Source: Stutzerimonas stutzeri (GTDB lineage: Bacteria > Pseudomonadota > Gammaproteobacteria > Pseudomonadales > Pseudomonadaceae). Taken from it: 64,000 bases of DNA. Within the stretch, counting starts at the first letter, position 1. The number at the start of each line of letters is the position of its first letter. The stretch is from contig NZ_PPXG01000003.1 of assembly GCF_002909485.1 (NCBI RefSeq), positions 310,001-374,000 on the forward strand. Reading direction: 5' to 3'. Both the position numbers and the translations under genes were made by a program. The notes beneath the pieces are model-generated. The model was not told the DNA's origin. It did no database searches and saw only the letters and a list, made by a program, of their open reading frames with translations. Shown here in pieces: positions 8,120 to 17,205 of the stretch.

Positions 8120-9433
8120 TCAGGTGAAGAACAGCGGTACCACGACGCTGGAGATCAGCAGGATCAGTGCGCCGCCCAGGCGCGAGGAGATCTGCGCGAA
8201 GGGCATCAGTGACATGCGGCGGGCTGCTGACAGCACCGCGACGTCGCCGGTGCCGCCCATGTTGGCCATGCACAGCCCCGCGGTGATCGCCGACTCGATG
8301 GGGTAGAAGCCCACCAGCTTGCCCACCAGGCCCGCGCCAAAGGCTGCGCCAGCAACCACGGCGAAGACGATCAGAACATAGGTCAGCGAGATGGCGTCGA
8401 TTACCTGGCCGAGGTCGGTGAAGGCGACGCCGATGCCGAACAGCAGGGCGAAGGTCCAGTTGCGCGCAACGAAGCGGAACCACTGCGCGGAGGCATCATT
8501 AATCGATTCGGGCACCAGGTTGCATACCTTGAGCAGCGCCACCAGCACGATCATCAGCGCATAAGGATGCAGCGGCACGAACTTGCCGAGGATCTGCCCG
8601 GCGACGAAGAAACTCAGTGCTGCAACCAGGCCGATACCCAAAGCTGGCAGAGTGATCGGGCTCTCCTTCTCAGTGACATCTACGCCCGGCATCATCTGGC
8701 CGTTGCCGGTCAGGGACGGATAGCGATTGCCCAGGCCGTTGAGTAGCCCGGCGATGATGATCGCAAAGACGTTACCGAGTGCCAGCGCCGGAACCAGGAT
8801 CGAAATGTAGTAGCTTGCCGGCTGGCCGAGCAGCTGCTCGTAGATCTGGCTCATCGGTACCGCGCCAGCCCCCATGCCGCCACCCATGATCGGCATGGCG
8901 ATGACCACGACTGCGTCCTGAGGCGAGAAGCCGAGCAGGGCGCCGACGGCCATCGCGAACAGAGCGGCGAACAGCACCGAGCAGAGCAGTGGCAACGCGT
9001 AGCGCGAACCGACTTTGACCAGCACCTTGGCGTCCATACCCAGGATGCTGCCGGTGATCAATGCTGCGATGTAGAAGTCGAGAAAGCCGCCGCCCTTCAT
9101 GAAGCTGGCGACGTCATTGGCGACTGCGGCGGGCAGCCAGCCGAAATAGACCATGGATGCTGCACCGAACAGCGCCATGATGGCGCCGCCGCCGAGATAG
9201 GTCTTGATGATCGGCAACCGGTCGCCGGCGAAGCCGAGCAACTCGCCGAGCAGCATCATGACCAGCAGCGCACCGATCATGCCGGTGGGCAGCGTATCGG
9301 TGGCAATGGCCGCGGCCATGACGAGCAAGGCGATGGCAAACAGCGGCAGCGGCAGATTGAAGATGCGTTGGGAGAGCAGGGATGAGGTCTGGCTACCGTC
9401 AGGCACGGCAGCGCTCAGCGTGGTCCGATTCAT
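8120..9433 (-). CDS. 2-hydroxycarboxylate transporter (CitS/MaeN family)
   Basis: A 437-residue inner-membrane symporter for citrate, malate or similar acids. The ATG at 9433 is chosen over an upstream one because GGAG stands just before it. The protein is hydrophobic throughout, with the two inverted-repeat GG loops of the 2-HCT family: AMPIMGGGMGAGAVPMSQIY (first half) and CMANMGGTGDVAVLSAARRM (second half), where the Arg contacts the substrate carboxylate in CitS. It is transcribed away from a CitA/CitB-type kinase-regulator pair, an arrangement known for citrate and malate carriers. The exact substrate cannot be read from the sequence. Confidence 0.9.
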   Translation of the reverse strand: MNRTTLSAAVPDGSQTSSLLSQRIFNLPLPLFAIALLVMAAAIATDTLPTGMIGALLVMMLLGELLGFAGDRLPIIKTYLGGGAIMALFGAASMVYFGWLPAAVANDVASFMKGGGFLDFYIAALITGSILGMDAKVLVKVGSRYALPLLCSVLFAALFAMAVGALLGFSPQDAVVVIAMPIMGGGMGAGAVPMSQIYEQLLGQPASYYISILVPALALGNVFAIIIAGLLNGLGNRYPSLTGNGQMMPGVDVTEKESPITLPALGIGLVAALSFFVAGQILGKFVPLHPYALMIVLVALLKVCNLVPESINDASAQWFRFVARNWTFALLFGIGVAFTDLGQVIDAISLTYVLIVFAVVAGAAFGAGLVGKLVGFYPIESAITAGLCMANMGGTGDVAVLSAARRMSLMPFAQISSRLGGALILLISSVVVPLFFT

Positions 9434-9672
9434 TGTTGTACTCCTTCGAACGTGGCAGCCAGGTGGCGCACGCACGGGTGATTGGTTGCGAAAGCGCGGT
9501 CGGACAACCGTGCGCGGCTACCTTAAGCAGAGATGCTTCGCGGCCAATGTTTGGCGAAGTTAAAAAACCATTACGAAACTAAAAAAAGCGAAGCCGGACT
9601 TGACCCAAGATGGCCGGGCTGGCTCGATCCCGCCCTTTACCGCGGCGTTTCCAGCGCCATGACGATTGGAGA

Positions 9673-11286
9673 ATGACTTTGCGCTTGCGCCTGAACACGT
9701 TGATCTCGCTACTGGTCGCCGTCATGGTGGTACTGGCGTTGGCGCTCGCCCTCTGGCTGTTCAACGTGCAGCTGCAGGACACCCTGGAAGAAGGGCAGGC
9801 CTCGCGGGTGACCAACCTGGCGCAGAGTGTTGCGGCTCGTGCCGATGTGCAGCGTGCACTGCTCTCCGCGAGCCCCGATTTGTCCGTTGATAACCCGCTG
9901 CAGCGCGAGATCGATGGACTGCGTCAGCGGCTGGGCGTCGACTTCGTGGTGGTGATGGATCACCGCGCGCTGCGCCTGACGCACCCGGAGCCGACCCGCA
10001 TCGGGCAGGCCTTTCGCGGCGATGATGAAGGTCGCGCACTGGCCGGTGAGACCTACGCCTCGCGCGCCGATGGCAGTCTGGGCAGCAGCATTCGTGGATT
10101 TGCCCCGGTCCTGGGCGACGAAGGCGCAGTGATTGGCGCCGTCTCGGTTGGCGTCACCCTGGCCTCGCTTGGCGAGCTGTTGAAAGACCATCAGCGCGGG
10201 GTCGTGCTCGGCGTGCTGGCGCTGATGCTGGTCACCGCCCTGGGTGCGCATCTGTTGGCGCGCTATATCAAGCGCGTGCTGCTGGGGTTGGAGCCCTATG
10301 AGATCACCTGGCTGGTGGAAGAGCGCCAGGCGATGTTGGCCTCGGTGCGTGAGGGTGTATTGGCGGTCGACGAGCAGGCGCGCATCACGCTGGTCAATCC
10401 CGCTGCAGAGCGCCTGCTGGCCAGTACCGGGCTGGGCAAGCCGCCACTGGGTCGGCCGATTTCCGAGTACCTGCCCACCAGCGGCTTGCCCGAGGTGCTG
10501 GCCAGCGCGACCGAGCAGCTGGATCGCGAGTTCAGCCTCAACGGTCTGGCCATCCTCGCCAACCGTGCGCCGATCCGCCATCAGGGTCGGGTGATCGGCG
10601 CTATCGCGACCTTCCGCGACAAGAGCGAGGTCAATGCGCTGGCCGAACAGTTGACCGGCGTTAGCCGCTACGCCGAAGCGCTGCGGGCGGCGACCCACGA
10701 ATTCAAGAACAAGCTGCACGTGCTCTTCGGTCTGGCGCAGATGGGCGATCTGGATGCCTTGCGCGCCTACCTGCGGGACCTGGCCGATCATCAACTGGCG
10801 CCGGCGACCGCCCTGGTGGAAGGTATCGGTGAACCGGTGCTGGCGGGCTTCCTGCTGGGCAAGCAGAGCGAAGCCCGCGAGCGCGGCATCCTGTTCCACG
10901 TGGATGTCGAACATCCGGTGCCTGCTGTAGCGCCTGAGCAGATCCATGGCCTGGTGACCATCCTCGGTAACCTGCTGGAGAATGCCTTTGAAGCCGCCGC
11001 GGAAAGGGATGAGCGTCGGGTCAACCTGACGCTGGACTACGATGAAGCACTGCTCTCACTGCATGTACAGGACAGCGGAGCCGGCATCGAGGCTGCTGTG
11101 CGCGAGCATCTATTCGAGCGGGGTGTATCGACCAAGGGTGAGCGACGCGGCATCGGGTTGGCTGCGGTGCAGGAGCAGGTCGAGGCCTGGGGTGGCACCT
11201 TGGCGGTTTATTCCGAAGCTGGCCGGGGTAGCCTGTTCGAAGTCGAATTGCCCTATCGGACCGCCTTGGGGGGCGTGGAACCATGA
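9673..11286 (+). CDS. CitA/DcuS-type sensor histidine kinase
   Basis: A 537-residue membrane kinase. The ATG at 9673 follows TTGGAGA. TM1 is at about 9-31. The periplasmic PAS-like (PASp/CACHE) domain covers 32-175 and carries basic residues suitable for a dicarboxylate, and TM2 is at about 178-199. GLEPYEI at about 206 is the hallmark linker of the CitA/DcuS family, followed by a cytoplasmic PAS domain. The phosphorylated His is in THEFKNKLHVLFGL (about 342). N, G1 and G2 boxes are present (NLLENAFEAA, DSGAGI, GIGLAAV). It overlaps the regulator gene by four bases and is divergent from the 2-hydroxycarboxylate transporter, which it probably controls. Confidence 0.92.
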   Translation: MTLRLRLNTLISLLVAVMVVLALALALWLFNVQLQDTLEEGQASRVTNLAQSVAARADVQRALLSASPDLSVDNPLQREIDGLRQRLGVDFVVVMDHRALRLTHPEPTRIGQAFRGDDEGRALAGETYASRADGSLGSSIRGFAPVLGDEGAVIGAVSVGVTLASLGELLKDHQRGVVLGVLALMLVTALGAHLLARYIKRVLLGLEPYEITWLVEERQAMLASVREGVLAVDEQARITLVNPAAERLLASTGLGKPPLGRPISEYLPTSGLPEVLASATEQLDREFSLNGLAILANRAPIRHQGRVIGAIATFRDKSEVNALAEQLTGVSRYAEALRAATHEFKNKLHVLFGLAQMGDLDALRAYLRDLADHQLAPATALVEGIGEPVLAGFLLGKQSEARERGILFHVDVEHPVPAVAPEQIHGLVTILGNLLENAFEAAAERDERRVNLTLDYDEALLSLHVQDSGAGIEAAVREHLFERGVSTKGERRGIGLAAVQEQVEAWGGTLAVYSEAGRGSLFEVELPYRTALGGVEP

Positions 11287-12008
11287 AAGCAGCCATGCGC
11301 GTACTGATCGTCGAGGACGATCCGATGGTCATGCGTCTGAACGTCGATTATCTGGCCCGTCTCGATGGCGTCCTGCTGGTCGGCCAGTGCGAAAGCGTTC
11401 CGGCTGCACTGGACGTGCTGGAGCGCGAGGCGGTGGATCTGCTGCTGCTCGATGTCTACCTGCGCAACCGCTCCGGCCTGGAGGTGCTGCGCTACCTGCG
11501 CGCAGAGGATCGCAACACCGATGCCGTGCTGATCACCGCCGCGTCGGAGATCGAAACCGTCCGTGCTGCTCAGCGTCTGGGTGCGCGCGATTATCTGGTC
11601 AAGCCATTCAGCTTCGAGCGCTTTCGCGATGCGGTCGATGCCTGCCGCCGAGCGCGTGAGGCCTTATCCCGCCTGCCGGACCAGCTTGGCCAGGGTGATA
11701 TCGATCGGCTGTTCAGTCAGCCGCCTGCGATGGATGTGCGCCGCCCTGGCGACCTGCCCAAGGGGCTGACCCCGGCATCATTGGCGCAGGTCGCGCAGGC
11801 CATCCTGGCGCTGGACGAAGATGGTTTCACCAGCGAAACCCTGCTATCCGCGACCGGCATGTCGCGCGTGTCGGTACGTAAATACCTCAAGCACCTGAGC
11901 GACGCGCAATTGCTGGAAGAGTCCTTCCACTACGGCCAGATTGGCCGCCCCTCGTTTCGCTATCGCTGCCTGGATCGCGCCGCCCTTGTCCGGCTGGCGC
12001 AAGGCTGA
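11283..12008 (+). CDS. CitB/DcuR-type response regulator
   Basis: A 241-residue regulator with an N-terminal receiver domain: acidic EDD at 11-13, phospho-acceptor Asp57 in LLLLDVYL, and Lys in DYLVKPF. The C-terminal helix-turn-helix reads TGMSRVSVRKYLKHL, followed by the family's IGRPSFRYR tail. The ATGA overlap with the kinase gene indicates translational coupling. CitB/DcuR proteins activate carboxylate transport genes, so the divergent 2-HCT transporter gene is the obvious target. The roughly 240-base divergent region is AT-rich near 9560-9590, but I could not define an operator. Confidence 0.92.
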   Translation: MKAAMRVLIVEDDPMVMRLNVDYLARLDGVLLVGQCESVPAALDVLEREAVDLLLLDVYLRNRSGLEVLRYLRAEDRNTDAVLITAASEIETVRAAQRLGARDYLVKPFSFERFRDAVDACRRAREALSRLPDQLGQGDIDRLFSQPPAMDVRRPGDLPKGLTPASLAQVAQAILALDEDGFTSETLLSATGMSRVSVRKYLKHLSDAQLLEESFHYGQIGRPSFRYRCLDRAALVRLAQG

Positions 12009-12029
12009 AGCCAGGCAGCAGACGGTCCA

Positions 12030-13970
12030 TCAGGTACGGAAACGTCCGACCAGACCACGCAACTCGCCGGACAGGTCTGACAGACGCTGCGAGTCGGTTT
12101 GTGCCGATCCAGCCAGCTGCTCGACCAGCAATGCGTCTTCGTGAATCTGCGTGATGTGCCGGTTGATGTCTTCCGCGACGTGGTGCTGCTCTTCCGCCGC
12201 GGTTGCGATCTGCGCGTTCTGGTCGCGGATGTGATCCACCGAGCCACGGATGTGTTCGAAGCTGTCGCGCGCTTTCTGGATGCGTTCGACACTCGCCCTC
12301 GACATCTCCAGGCTGCTTTGCATTTGCTTGGTGACGTCCTGAGTGCGCCTGGCAAGGCCACCGAGCAGGCCATCGATTTCGCCAGTTGAGTCCGCTGTGC
12401 GCTTGGCCAGCGCGCGGACTTCGTCAGCCACCACTGCAAACCCTCGTCCTTGCTCGCCAGCACGCGCGGCTTCGATGGCCGCGTTCAGCGCGAGCAGGTT
12501 GGTCTGTTCGGCAATGGAGCGAATGGTGTCCAGGATAGTGTTGATGTTGCGGCTGTCCTGCTCGAGTTCCTGCATCGAATGAGTCGAGCGCAGGAGGTTC
12601 TCGCTCAGCTGAGAGACGCTACCGGTTGCTTCGTCGATCTGAAATTGACCGTCGTGAACCTGACGCTGGCCCGCGTCAGCCGAAGTGGCCGCTTCGCTGC
12701 ACGAGCGTGCGACCTCGTTGGCCGTCGCTACCATCTCGTTGAACGCTGTAGAAACAAGCTCTACGGCGCCGCGTTGGCGTTCTGCCGCGTCATTCATGTC
12801 GGTGGCCACGCGCGTGGCACTGTCGGAGGCGCTGCTCAATGCCGTGGAGGCGCTGCCGATGCGCTGTACCAGGTCGCGAATTGCGCTAAGGAACTGATTG
12901 AACCAGCGCGCGAGCATCGCCGTTTCGTCCTTGCCTCGTACCTCAAGGCTGCGAGTGAGATCGCCTTCGCCCTGGGCGATGCCTTCCAGGCCACCGGCCA
13001 CGCTGCGGATTGGGCGTACGATCAGGCCGGCGAAGGCGGCGCCGATCATGGCAAATACGATGGCCAATACGGCTGCAACGATGGCGATCTGCAGGGTCAG
13101 GCTGTTGGCGCCGGACATGACTTCGTCGCGCTCGATCAGGCCAATGAACTGCCAGCCGAGCTTCTCTGACGACCATACGTTGGCCATGTAGGTGGTGCCG
13201 TTGATTTCCACCTCAAGCAGGCCTTTGGCATTGGCCAGCTCGGCGTAGGCGCCGCCCAATTCTGAGAGTGATTTGAAGTTGTGCTTGGGGTTGCTGGGAT
13301 CGGCCAGAACGTTGCCGCCTTTTTCGACCAACATGAGGTAGCCGCTCTCGCCGAGCTTGATCTGCTTGACCAGGTCGGTCAGCTGATTGAGCGATACGTC
13401 CAGACCGAACACGCCAGCTATCTGTCCCGCGGCATTGGTCACCGTGTGGCCGACGTTGATCAGGACGACATCGTCTTGCGCCCAGTAATAGACGCTGCTT
13501 TGCACGATTTTCCCGGGCTGCGCTATCGCTTCTTTGTACCAGGGACGCACGCGCGGATCGTAATTGCTCATCCGCGGATCTTCCGGCCAGCCGGCGTAGG
13601 AGCCATCGGCGTGCCCGAGAGATAGGTAGGCGGTTGACGGGTGGGTCTTGGCGAAATGATCGAACAGTTTGAGTAGGGTTCGATTGCTCTCAGGCAAAGG
13701 CGTAGAGGCTGCATCCGCGGCGCTGAAGTTCTTCAGGTCGCGGGCTTCGATGATTTCGGGCAGCGTCGCAAGGTAGGCAACGTTCTGCTCGATTCCCTCG
13801 AAGAACAGGTTCATGGCGTTCTCGACCTGCCGGATTTCACGGCTGCTGCTGTCGATGAACTGCCGCTGGGCATCGCCCCTCACGTTGAGTATGACGACGA
13901 TGGCTACAGCTATGACTGGCACTGAGGCGATGGTCAGAAACGCCCATGTCAGTTTTTGCTTGATATTCAT
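12030..13970 (-). CDS. Methyl-accepting chemotaxis protein with dCache sensor
   Basis: A 646-residue receptor. TM1 is at about 10-29. The periplasmic double-Cache domain (about 33-280) contains [11 protein letters not shown], the core Cache motif, and [19 protein letters not shown] in the ligand pocket. TM2 is at about 290-312, followed by HAMP and a signalling hairpin with [20 protein letters not shown]. There is no CheR pentapeptide. dCache receptors of pseudomonads often bind amino acids, polyamines or organic acids; the pocket residues do not let me choose. It ends 21 bases from the citB-type gene (convergent) and has a good sigma-28 promoter, as flagellar-regulon chemoreceptors do. Confidence 0.93.
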   Translation of the reverse strand: MNIKQKLTWAFLTIASVPVIAVAIVVILNVRGDAQRQFIDSSSREIRQVENAMNLFFEGIEQNVAYLATLPEIIEARDLKNFSAADAASTPLPESNRTLLKLFDHFAKTHPSTAYLSLGHADGSYAGWPEDPRMSNYDPRVRPWYKEAIAQPGKIVQSSVYYWAQDDVVLINVGHTVTNAAGQIAGVFGLDVSLNQLTDLVKQIKLGESGYLMLVEKGGNVLADPSNPKHNFKSLSELGGAYAELANAKGLLEVEINGTTYMANVWSSEKLGWQFIGLIERDEVMSGANSLTLQIAIVAAVLAIVFAMIGAAFAGLIVRPIRSVAGGLEGIAQGEGDLTRSLEVRGKDETAMLARWFNQFLSAIRDLVQRIGSASTALSSASDSATRVATDMNDAAERQRGAVELVSTAFNEMVATANEVARSCSEAATSADAGQRQVHDGQFQIDEATGSVSQLSENLLRSTHSMQELEQDSRNINTILDTIRSIAEQTNLLALNAAIEAARAGEQGRGFAVVADEVRALAKRTADSTGEIDGLLGGLARRTQDVTKQMQSSLEMSRASVERIQKARDSFEHIRGSVDHIRDQNAQIATAAEEQHHVAEDINRHITQIHEDALLVEQLAGSAQTDSQRLSDLSGELRGLVGRFRT

Positions 13971-14052
13971 GGACGCGACCTGCCTAAGAGGCTACTCGGG
14001 CCAGGGCTCGGGGCGCTGGCAATCCCCATGGCGCTTGCCATGGATTACCTCT

Positions 14053-14079
14053 TTATCGACGTTGCATGAGGCAACTTGA
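14053..14079 (-). promoter_or_regulatory. Sigma-28 (FliA) promoter of dCache chemoreceptor
   Basis: On the minus strand TCAAGTTG-N11-GTCGATAA matches TAAAGTTT-N11-GCCGATAA at 6 of 8 and 7 of 8 bases with exact spacing, about 83 bases before the start codon at 13970. It indicates co-expression with the flagellar and chemotaxis regulon. Confidence 0.65.
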
Positions 14080-14202
14080 ACAGGGCCACCTGCGCAGAGC
14101 GCCCGTTCGTCGGCAGTGGCGCTTTGGTAGACAGGGCTTGGGCTATTCGCTCTGCCGACGTGATCGCGGGAGGCGCCTGGGACAGGCTGCCAAGGTGGGG
14201 AC

Positions 14203-15258
14203 CTATGTCTCTGCGGGCTGCGCGTCGCTACGAACTGCTCCTATGATCTCGCCTAGCAGCCGGTGCAGTGCATCGCGGTGGCCCATTGCGCCGCTCGAGG
14301 GTTGCATGGTGTTGGAGGTCATCACCACCGTCATGGCGAGGCCGGGCACCACGTAGACCATCTGGCCGCCATAGCCCCAGCCATAGCGCACTGCCTCTGC
14401 GTCCAACTCGGTGATGAACCAGCCATAGCCGTAGCCATGACCGGTGTAGCGTGAGCGCGTGCGTGGTGTCCAGGACGCTTCGATCCAGTCGGCTGAGAGC
14501 AAGCGTTCGCCGGATGCGCTCAGTCCGCCGCGGCGGTAGAGCTCGCCGAAGGCGAGTAGCGAGCGGGAGGTCATTGCCATTTCGTTGCCGCCCAGGTAGA
14601 TGCCCTGCGGGTCGCGCGTCCAGGCGCTGATGGCAAAACCCTCGAGCGGCGCCAACCATTGCCGTGCCAGCTGCAAGGTGGACTGGCCGGTGCGGCGGGT
14701 CAGAATCGCCGACAGTAGGTGGCTGGAGCCGGTGGAGTAGATCATCGCTGTGCCGGGGTCATTCTCGAACGGCCGAGCCAATGCTGCGCGCACCCAGTTG
14801 CGGCTAGCCACCCATGTGCCGTAATTGCGCCCCGAGGTCGAGCCGAGCCCGGCCTGCATGCTGAGCAGATTACCTACCGTCACCTGTCGCAGGCGGGGAT
14901 CGGGTGTGCTGGGCAGGTCGCCTGGCAGCAATTCGGCAATGGGCTGCTCGACGCCCTCGATCACACCTTTTTCGATAGCGATGCCGATGAGCGCCGAGAT
15001 CACCGACTTGGACGCGGATTTGATGTTGCTGGCTGATGTCGTCCGGTGGCCGCGATAGCCGCGCTCGGCGAGGATCTCACCACGCTGGGCGATGATCAGG
15101 GTTTCCAGCTGCTCCAGTCGTTCAGCTCGGTCGAGTACGGCAGCCAGCTCTGCATTGGCTGCCGCCAACGGGCTGATGACAAGCAGTATCGCCACGCACA
15201 GAACGTGGCGGTACCAGGGCTTCGTTTGGCGAAAGGTGGTCTGGGCTGGCGCGGGCAT
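14203..15258 (-). CDS. Secreted serine hydrolase, beta-lactamase-like (class C / PBP4 type)
   Basis: The start at 15258 gives an N-terminal signal sequence ending near LAAANA, and the frame upstream of it overlaps the DUF2147 gene. In the 351-residue product the SxxK catalytic pair is Ser81-Lys84 (KSASKSV). Tyr174 in IYSTGSSHLL is the YxN-like element. The C-terminal GYGYGWFITE and GWGYGGQMVYVVP stretches match the third motif region of esterase-type family members. The protein is periplasmic or lipid-associated and could be an esterase or peptidase rather than a true beta-lactamase. It lies 74 bases downstream of the DUF2147 gene on the same strand. Confidence 0.85.
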   Translation of the reverse strand: MPAPAQTTFRQTKPWYRHVLCVAILLVISPLAAANAELAAVLDRAERLEQLETLIIAQRGEILAERGYRGHRTTSASNIKSASKSVISALIGIAIEKGVIEGVEQPIAELLPGDLPSTPDPRLRQVTVGNLLSMQAGLGSTSGRNYGTWVASRNWVRAALARPFENDPGTAMIYSTGSSHLLSAILTRRTGQSTLQLARQWLAPLEGFAISAWTRDPQGIYLGGNEMAMTSRSLLAFGELYRRGGLSASGERLLSADWIEASWTPRTRSRYTGHGYGYGWFITELDAEAVRYGWGYGGQMVYVVPGLAMTVVMTSNTMQPSSGAMGHRDALHRLLGEIIGAVRSDAQPAET

Positions 15259-15332
15259 GCAGGGTTCGACCCTTATCCGGCGCCACGGTGCGGCCCTGGG
15301 CCTGGCGCCCGGCATGCGGATGCGTGCTGAGG

Positions 15333-15779
15333 TTACTGGCGAACCCAGGTCTGGGTGCGGCCCAAGGCCTCGATACCGATATAGCCACGCACCTCCAGCT
15401 TGTCGCCGCCCTCGAGCATCTTCGCCTTTGCGCGGTAAGTCTTGCCGTTGGCCGGATCGAGAATGGTGCCGTTGCTCCACGTCTGCTCGCCGTCCGGCTT
15501 GAGATCCCAGAGGATGGTCATGCCGGTAATGGGCTGATCCTTGCGCTCGCCGTCGCATTCGCTGCAGACCGGGTTCGGCCCGTGATTGGACTTCAGAATC
15601 TCGGCGACCTTGCCGTTCAGCGTGCCGTCGGCGGCTTGCTGGATTTCGACGATGGACTTGGGTTTGCCGGTTTCATCGTCGATGGTCTGCCAACGGCCGG
15701 CAGGCGATTCGGCGGCAAAGGCCAGTGACGAGAGTGAGAGCGGCAGGGCCAGCAGCAGAGCATTGAGCAATGTACGCAT
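15333..15779 (-). CDS. DUF2147 secreted protein
   Basis: A 148-residue protein with a clear signal peptide (LLNALLLALPLSLSSLAFA) and the DUF2147 pattern: GRWQTIDDETGKPKSIVEI near the start, Cys-x-x-Cys in VCSECDGERKDQPITGMTI, then YRAKAKMLEGGDKLEVRGYI at the end. The ATG at 15779 is preferred because the signal peptide begins there. Members are small periplasmic lipocalin-like proteins of unknown function. The paired cysteines could bind metal or form a disulphide. It probably shares a transcript with the serine hydrolase gene downstream. Confidence 0.88.
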   Translation of the reverse strand: MRTLLNALLLALPLSLSSLAFAAESPAGRWQTIDDETGKPKSIVEIQQAADGTLNGKVAEILKSNHGPNPVCSECDGERKDQPITGMTILWDLKPDGEQTWSNGTILDPANGKTYRAKAKMLEGGDKLEVRGYIGIEALGRTQTWVRQ

Positions 15780-15883
15780 GGTGTCTCCAGTGTTCGAAAA
15801 GGCAACGCCGACTCTAGCACCGGGCATTTCGCTGCGCTGGCCCTGGCCGGCTGACCGGTCGGTTCTCGTCGCTTACGCCATGG

Positions 15884-16834
15884 TCAGTCGTCCCTATCGC
15901 GGGATGGCTGGCGGCCGATGGCGGCTGCCAACGTCAGTGCAACGACCGAGCTGTGTGCAGCATTGGTGCCGTGGTTGGCTCCCGGGAACAGCTGAAATTC
16001 GCTGTGCAGGCCGCGGCTGGACAGCCGCTGCAGCCGGTCAACCAGATCCTGGGCATTGCCGACCATGCGCCGTTCGGCCATATGGCGCTGGCGCGGGTCA
16101 TCCATGGCGGCATCCGCGGCGGGCTGTTCGGCGCCGCCGGCGGTGACCAGCAGGCGCGCACCGACGGGCTGGTCCGCAAGCTGGCGCTCGAATGCGGCGA
16201 GTGTGCGTTCGACATAGCTCTTGTACCACCAGATCGACGGACTGGCGGCGACATAGCCCTGAAACGCCTGCGGCTTGGTGAGCAGAGTGTAGAGGGTGAA
16301 CAGGCCGCCGTAGGAATGGCCGAACAGGGTCTGCCTTTGCACATCGACCGAGTAGCGTTGGGCGATCACGGGTTTGAGTTCGTGCTCGATAAAGGCCAGA
16401 AAGTCATCGGCACCGCCCGATGGCGGCGGTTCTCGGCCCGGCAGGCGCTGGCGATCGTCAGCTTTGGGCGTGTAATCCTCGGCGCGGGCCTTGAAGTCGT
16501 ACAGGGCGTCAACGGGGTAGCCTATGCCGACCACCAGTACCGAATCGCGCAGGTTAGGGTCGGGCCGATCCTCCAGCGCCTGGGCCTGGATCGCCATGGC
16601 CGGAAACAGAGCGTTGCCATCCAACACATAGAGCACCGGATAGCCGCCCGGCGGTGGCGCGTGTCGCGGCTCGGAGATGAAGATGCGGTAGTTCTTGCCG
16701 GTGCTTTTCGAATGCAGGTCACGCTGGCTGCTGTGCGGCAGCTGAACCGGCTGCCAGCCCGTTTCTTCCATAGCGTGTGCCGGTGCGGCGGCAGTTCCCA
16801 GACCGGCCAGCAGGGCGAGCAGTGCGCCTTTCAT
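15884..16834 (-). CDS. Periplasmic siderophore esterase-like alpha/beta hydrolase (IroE/Fes type)
   Basis: A 316-residue protein with a signal peptide (about 1-21). YPVLYVLDGNALFP near 65-78 is the esterase-D/IroE opening. The nucleophile Ser174 sits in TLFGHSYGGLFTLY, and His288 in FPGANHGTN is the likely catalytic base. Family members hydrolyse ferric or free trilactone siderophores such as enterobactin. Here the gene overlaps a DUF2218 gene by four bases, and both lie just downstream of a TonB-dependent siderophore receptor gene on the same strand. It may therefore release iron from, or process, the imported siderophore in the periplasm. The substrate is inferred. Confidence 0.85.
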   Translation of the reverse strand: MKGALLALLAGLGTAAAPAHAMEETGWQPVQLPHSSQRDLHSKSTGKNYRIFISEPRHAPPPGGYPVLYVLDGNALFPAMAIQAQALEDRPDPNLRDSVLVVGIGYPVDALYDFKARAEDYTPKADDRQRLPGREPPPSGGADDFLAFIEHELKPVIAQRYSVDVQRQTLFGHSYGGLFTLYTLLTKPQAFQGYVAASPSIWWYKSYVERTLAAFERQLADQPVGARLLVTAGGAEQPAADAAMDDPRQRHMAERRMVGNAQDLVDRLQRLSSRGLHSEFQLFPGANHGTNAAHSSVVALTLAAAIGRQPSRDRDD

Positions 16835-17151
16835 GGCTCGACCTGCTGTCTGTGGCTGGACGGCAGTGGCCCATCCAGCCAGTTCACTTTCAATCCCTCG
16901 TTGCCAGAGAAGCGATGGAGGTGGTCGTCGATGACGAAGCGTAGGCGCTTTTCCGCTTCGCCGGCTTCGGCCTGGCAGTCGATCAGCAACTGTTCGTCAT
17001 CGGCGAGCATCCGGCACTGGCCGAAGGCGAATTCGACCTGCGCCTGACGCTCATCCAGCTGAACCTCGGCCTTGTGCGCGAAGTGTTTGCACAGCCGCGT
17101 CATGTTGCGGGACGCGCGGGGTGTCGCCACCTGAGCGTGAAACTGGGGCAT
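16831..17151 (-). CDS. DUF2218 protein
   Basis: A 106-residue soluble protein with the typical DUF2218 core RLCKHFAHKAEVQLDERQAQ, then a C-terminal HLHRFSGNEGLKVNWLDG. No signal peptide. DUF2218 genes recur beside siderophore receptors and esterases in proteobacteria, which fits this locus. Function is unknown; a small intracellular binding protein is plausible. It lies 54 bases after the receptor gene and is translationally coupled to the esterase gene. Confidence 0.88.
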   Translation of the reverse strand: MPQFHAQVATPRASRNMTRLCKHFAHKAEVQLDERQAQVEFAFGQCRMLADDEQLLIDCQAEAGEAEKRLRFVIDDHLHRFSGNEGLKVNWLDGPLPSSHRQQVEP

Positions 17152-17205
17152 GGTGATCTCCAGAAGTCATCCGCCGATGCGCGCGGGCATCGGCGGCTTG
17201 GTGGA

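Noticed and set aside
9709..10947. 412-codon minus-strand open frame
   Set aside because: Lies wholly inside the CitA-type kinase gene, which has intact family motifs.
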